A DNA stretch of 15,721 nucleotides, from NCBI GenBank assembly GCA_026770575.1, contig MU657604.1:1-15721 (forward strand), written 5' to 3'. This DNA is from Pelagophyceae sp. CCMP2097 (taxonomy: Eukaryota; Sar; Pelagophyceae). Each line of letters begins with the position of its first letter. The first letter of the stretch is position 1. The notes under the pieces are model-generated. The model saw only the letters and a list, made by a program, of their open reading frames with translations. It was not told the DNA's origin and did not search any database. Of the stretch, positions 15,104 to 15,721 are shown in pieces. A program made the translations under genes and the position numbers.

Positions 15104-15721
15104 ATTGGTGGTTGATGCGATTGCTAAAATTGGGAGTGGAGGTCGAGCAGGAGCCTGATTTGAATCATCATAGAAGAAGTTTTTGGTCACAGGTTCGAAT
15201 CTGGTCGGCCGCAAAAAAAACAAAAAAAGAAATAGCTCAATAAGAAATAAAAAATAAAAAATAAAGACAAGGAGGATTTGAAGGTTCGGCGATTATTTAA
15301 ATTATTTAAATTATTTACGTGGGCATTGCAATGGGATTTGGCTGTATCCTCCGGGTCCTCCGTGTTCCTCCGGCGCGCTCTTGTAATAAGAGGCCTCACT
15401 TAAAATACCTCTCTCTCCGAGCCTTTAAACAGGCCTATTTGTTACAAGAGCGCGCCGGAGGCACACGGAGGACCCGAAGGATACAGCCAAATCCCATTGC
15501 AATGCCCACGTGAATAATTTAAATAATTTAAATAATCGCCGAACCTTCAAATCCTCCTTATCTTTATTTTTATTTTTTATTTCTAATTGAGCTATTTCCT
15601 TTTTGTTTTTTTGCGGCCGACCAGATTCGAACCTGTGACCAAAAACTTCTTCTATGACGATTCCAATGAGGCTCCTGCTCGACCTCCAATCCCAATTTTA
15701 GCAATCGCATCAACCACCAAT
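15104..15721. repeat. Large near-perfect inverted repeat (foldback element), truncated by the window end
   Basis: The left arm runs 15104-15396 and the right arm 15431-15721, with a 34-base spacer. The arms match along their length with scattered substitutions and small indels (for example CCTCCGGG against CCTTCGGG, and different A-run lengths). Each arm contains an AT-rich tract, ATTTAA runs, and a tRNA box-B-like sequence GGTTCGAATCT (15192-15202 plus; 15623-15633 minus). No gene is present. The last base of the window still pairs with 15104, so the right arm continues past the end. Because the arms have diverged, this is more likely a real foldback element than a duplicated-read artefact. 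Confidence 0.85.

Noticed and set aside
15130..15215. tRNA gene in the foldback arm
   Set aside because: The TTCGAAT loop is present, but the T stem has a mismatch and no matching acceptor or anticodon stems can be formed. At most it is a tRNA-derived box B.

Overview
The window looks like nuclear DNA of a eukaryotic microalga. It is very GC-rich and gene-dense, its genes carry short spliceosomal introns, and one gene encodes a signal peptide followed by a phenylalanine-led transit sequence. That arrangement is typical of stramenopiles and other algae with a secondary red plastid. The mix of short GTGCG-type introns, compact genes and a plastid selenoprotein resembles a pelagophyte such as Aureococcus. 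That is an inference from style; no database was searched.

Layout. 1-264: possible tail of an unidentified upstream gene with a 60-base repeat. 461-1711 (+): EB1-type microtubule plus-end protein. 1964-3491 (+): adenylosuccinate synthetase (ADSS). 3773-5439 (+): ER-luminal DnaJ co-chaperone (ERdj3-like). 5638-6813 (-): EamA/SLC35F-like transporter, convergent with the DnaJ gene and divergent from the next gene. 7039-8250 (+): METTL5 18S rRNA m6A methyltransferase in seven short exons. 8296-11889 (-): unrecognised nine-exon membrane protein ending 45 bases from METTL5. 11890-12566: upstream region with no convincing gene. 12567-13149: non-autonomous DNA transposon (MITE) with 27-base inverted repeats and TA target duplication. 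13394-14614 (-): plastid-targeted PRXL2/AhpC-TSA-like thiol oxidoreductase. From 14615 on, the DNA is AT-richer and repeat-rich, and it ends in a large inverted repeat (15104-15721) cut by the window edge.

The most interesting point is the PRXL2-like gene. Its reading frame crosses an in-frame TGA exactly where the first residue of the redox motif should be (U-P-Y-C, residues 105-108), and a SECIS-like hairpin lies in the 3' region (minus strand, 13350-13278). I therefore read it as a selenoprotein. Normal annotation would probably truncate or split it.

The genes are unrelated housekeeping functions (cytoskeleton, purine synthesis, ER folding, transport, ribosome modification, plastid redox), and nothing suggests an operon-like system. 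Exon models were built by hand from protein conservation, GT-AG (once GC-AG) boundaries and phase agreement. Every multi-exon model sums to a whole number of codons, but no transcript evidence was available.
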